Below, piece by piece: positions 5,320 through 5,706 of a stretch of 5,706 nt of DNA; positions within the stretch are counted from its first letter, which is position 1, and each line of letters starts with the position of its first letter. This DNA comes from Candidatus Krumholzibacteriia bacterium (lineage in GTDB: Bacteria; Krumholzibacteriota; Krumholzibacteriia; LZORAL124-64-63). Under the pieces are notes generated by a model. That model searched no databases and had not been told where the DNA came from. It saw only the letters and a list, made by a program, of their open reading frames with translations. Made by a program: the position numbers and the translations under genes. Where the stretch lies: positions 1-5,706 of the forward strand of contig JALUJS010000058.1 of the NCBI GenBank assembly GCA_027056825.1, in the 5' to 3' direction.

Positions 5320-5706
5320 CCCCCTGCTCGAGGTCCGTGATCTGGGCATCGAAGTCCGCGAGGGAGAGCGCTGGCGCCCGCTGCTGTCGGGCGTCTCGTT
5401 CCGGCTGCGCCCCGCCGAGGTGCTGGCGCTGACCGGAGCCTCCGGGGCGGGCAAGACCCTGCTGGCCCGCTGCCTGCTGGGCCTGGCGCCCGCGGCCGTG
5501 AGATGGTCCGGGGAGATCCTCTGGCGGGGACGTCCCCTGCACGAACCCGGAGACTGGCGCGGGGTGCGCGGCCCGGGCATGACCCTCATCCTGCAGGAAC
5601 CGCGCACGGCCCTGAATCCGGTGCTGAGCGTGCAGGCGCAGCTGGCCGAGACGCTCCGACTGCACGGGTCCTCCGGCGATGTGCACGGCCGGGCGCGGTT
5701 CCTGCA
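5312..5706 (+). CDS. dppD: ABC transporter ATP-binding protein, DppD/OppD family, N-terminal part
   Basis: The first 131 residues are visible; the frame is open at the right edge. It starts MTDPLLEVRDLGIEV, typical of the ATPase subunit that powers peptide/nickel importers from the cytoplasmic side. The Walker A motif is GASGAGKT (42-49). The Q-loop is in LILQEPRTALNPVLSV (92-107) with Q95, and EPxxxLNPV after the Q-loop is characteristic of the DppD/OppD and DppF/OppF group. The signature LSGGQ-type motif, Walker B and the C-terminal oligopeptide-type extension lie beyond the window, so catalytic completeness cannot be judged. The ATG overlaps the permease gene by 8 bases and has GGAGG upstream. 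Position directly after the two permeases suggests DppD rather than DppF; a DppF partner would be expected next. A DppD-DppF fusion cannot be excluded from this fragment. Confidence 0.92.
   Translation, partial: MTDPLLEVRDLGIEVREGERWRPLLSGVSFRLRPAEVLALTGASGAGKTLLARCLLGLAPAAVRWSGEILWRGRPLHEPGDWRGVRGPGMTLILQEPRTALNPVLSVQAQLAETLRLHGSSGDVHGRARFL

Noticed and set aside
4708..5607. Minus-strand open frame opposite the second permease and ATPase
   Set aside because: No family motifs, Arg/Gln/Pro/Ser-rich, and antisense to two genes with clear signatures.

Overview
The window is very GC-rich and comes from a Gram-negative (diderm) bacterium. It encodes a signal-peptide beta-barrel protein of outer-membrane type and a lipobox lipoprotein. 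No phylogenetic marker is present. The pairing of a PorV/FadL-like barrel with a large beta-rich lipoprotein that begins with a P-x-LPSFD-type motif reminds me of uncultured high-GC lineages around the FCB group (Krumholzibacteriota/Eisenbacteria-like). That placement is inference from family memory, not something the sequence proves.

Left half, minus strand (about 1-3090): two co-oriented genes separated by one base. The upstream gene (1042-3090) encodes a 682-residue lipoprotein. It is built from a short N-terminal region plus four diverged copies of a roughly 134-residue beta-rich module. The downstream gene (1-1040, running off the left edge) encodes a barrel protein with the hallmark N-terminal GMGGA...NPA..L segment. 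The tight spacing, and a ribosome binding site lying inside the end of the lipoprotein gene, suggest coupled translation and a joint role at the outer membrane. The substrate or cargo is unknown.

Middle (3091-3490): a 400-base divergent intergenic region with no convincing gene. It holds a good sigma70-type promoter pointing right (TTGACC, 18 bases, TACTAT), a perfect 9-bp inverted repeat just upstream of its -35 box, and two neighbouring hairpins in the predicted leader. No clear promoter was found for the leftward pair.

Right half, plus strand (3491-5706): the first three genes of a peptide/nickel-type (DppBCDF/OppBCDF) ABC importer operon. These are two permeases and the start of the first ATPase. 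The junctions overlap by 3 and 8 bases, which fits translational coupling. The second ATPase, if present, lies beyond the right edge. A substrate-binding protein is not encoded in the window.

The most unusual element is the four-module lipoprotein and its coupling to the barrel gene. The transporter is ordinary apart from its structured leader and candidate operator.
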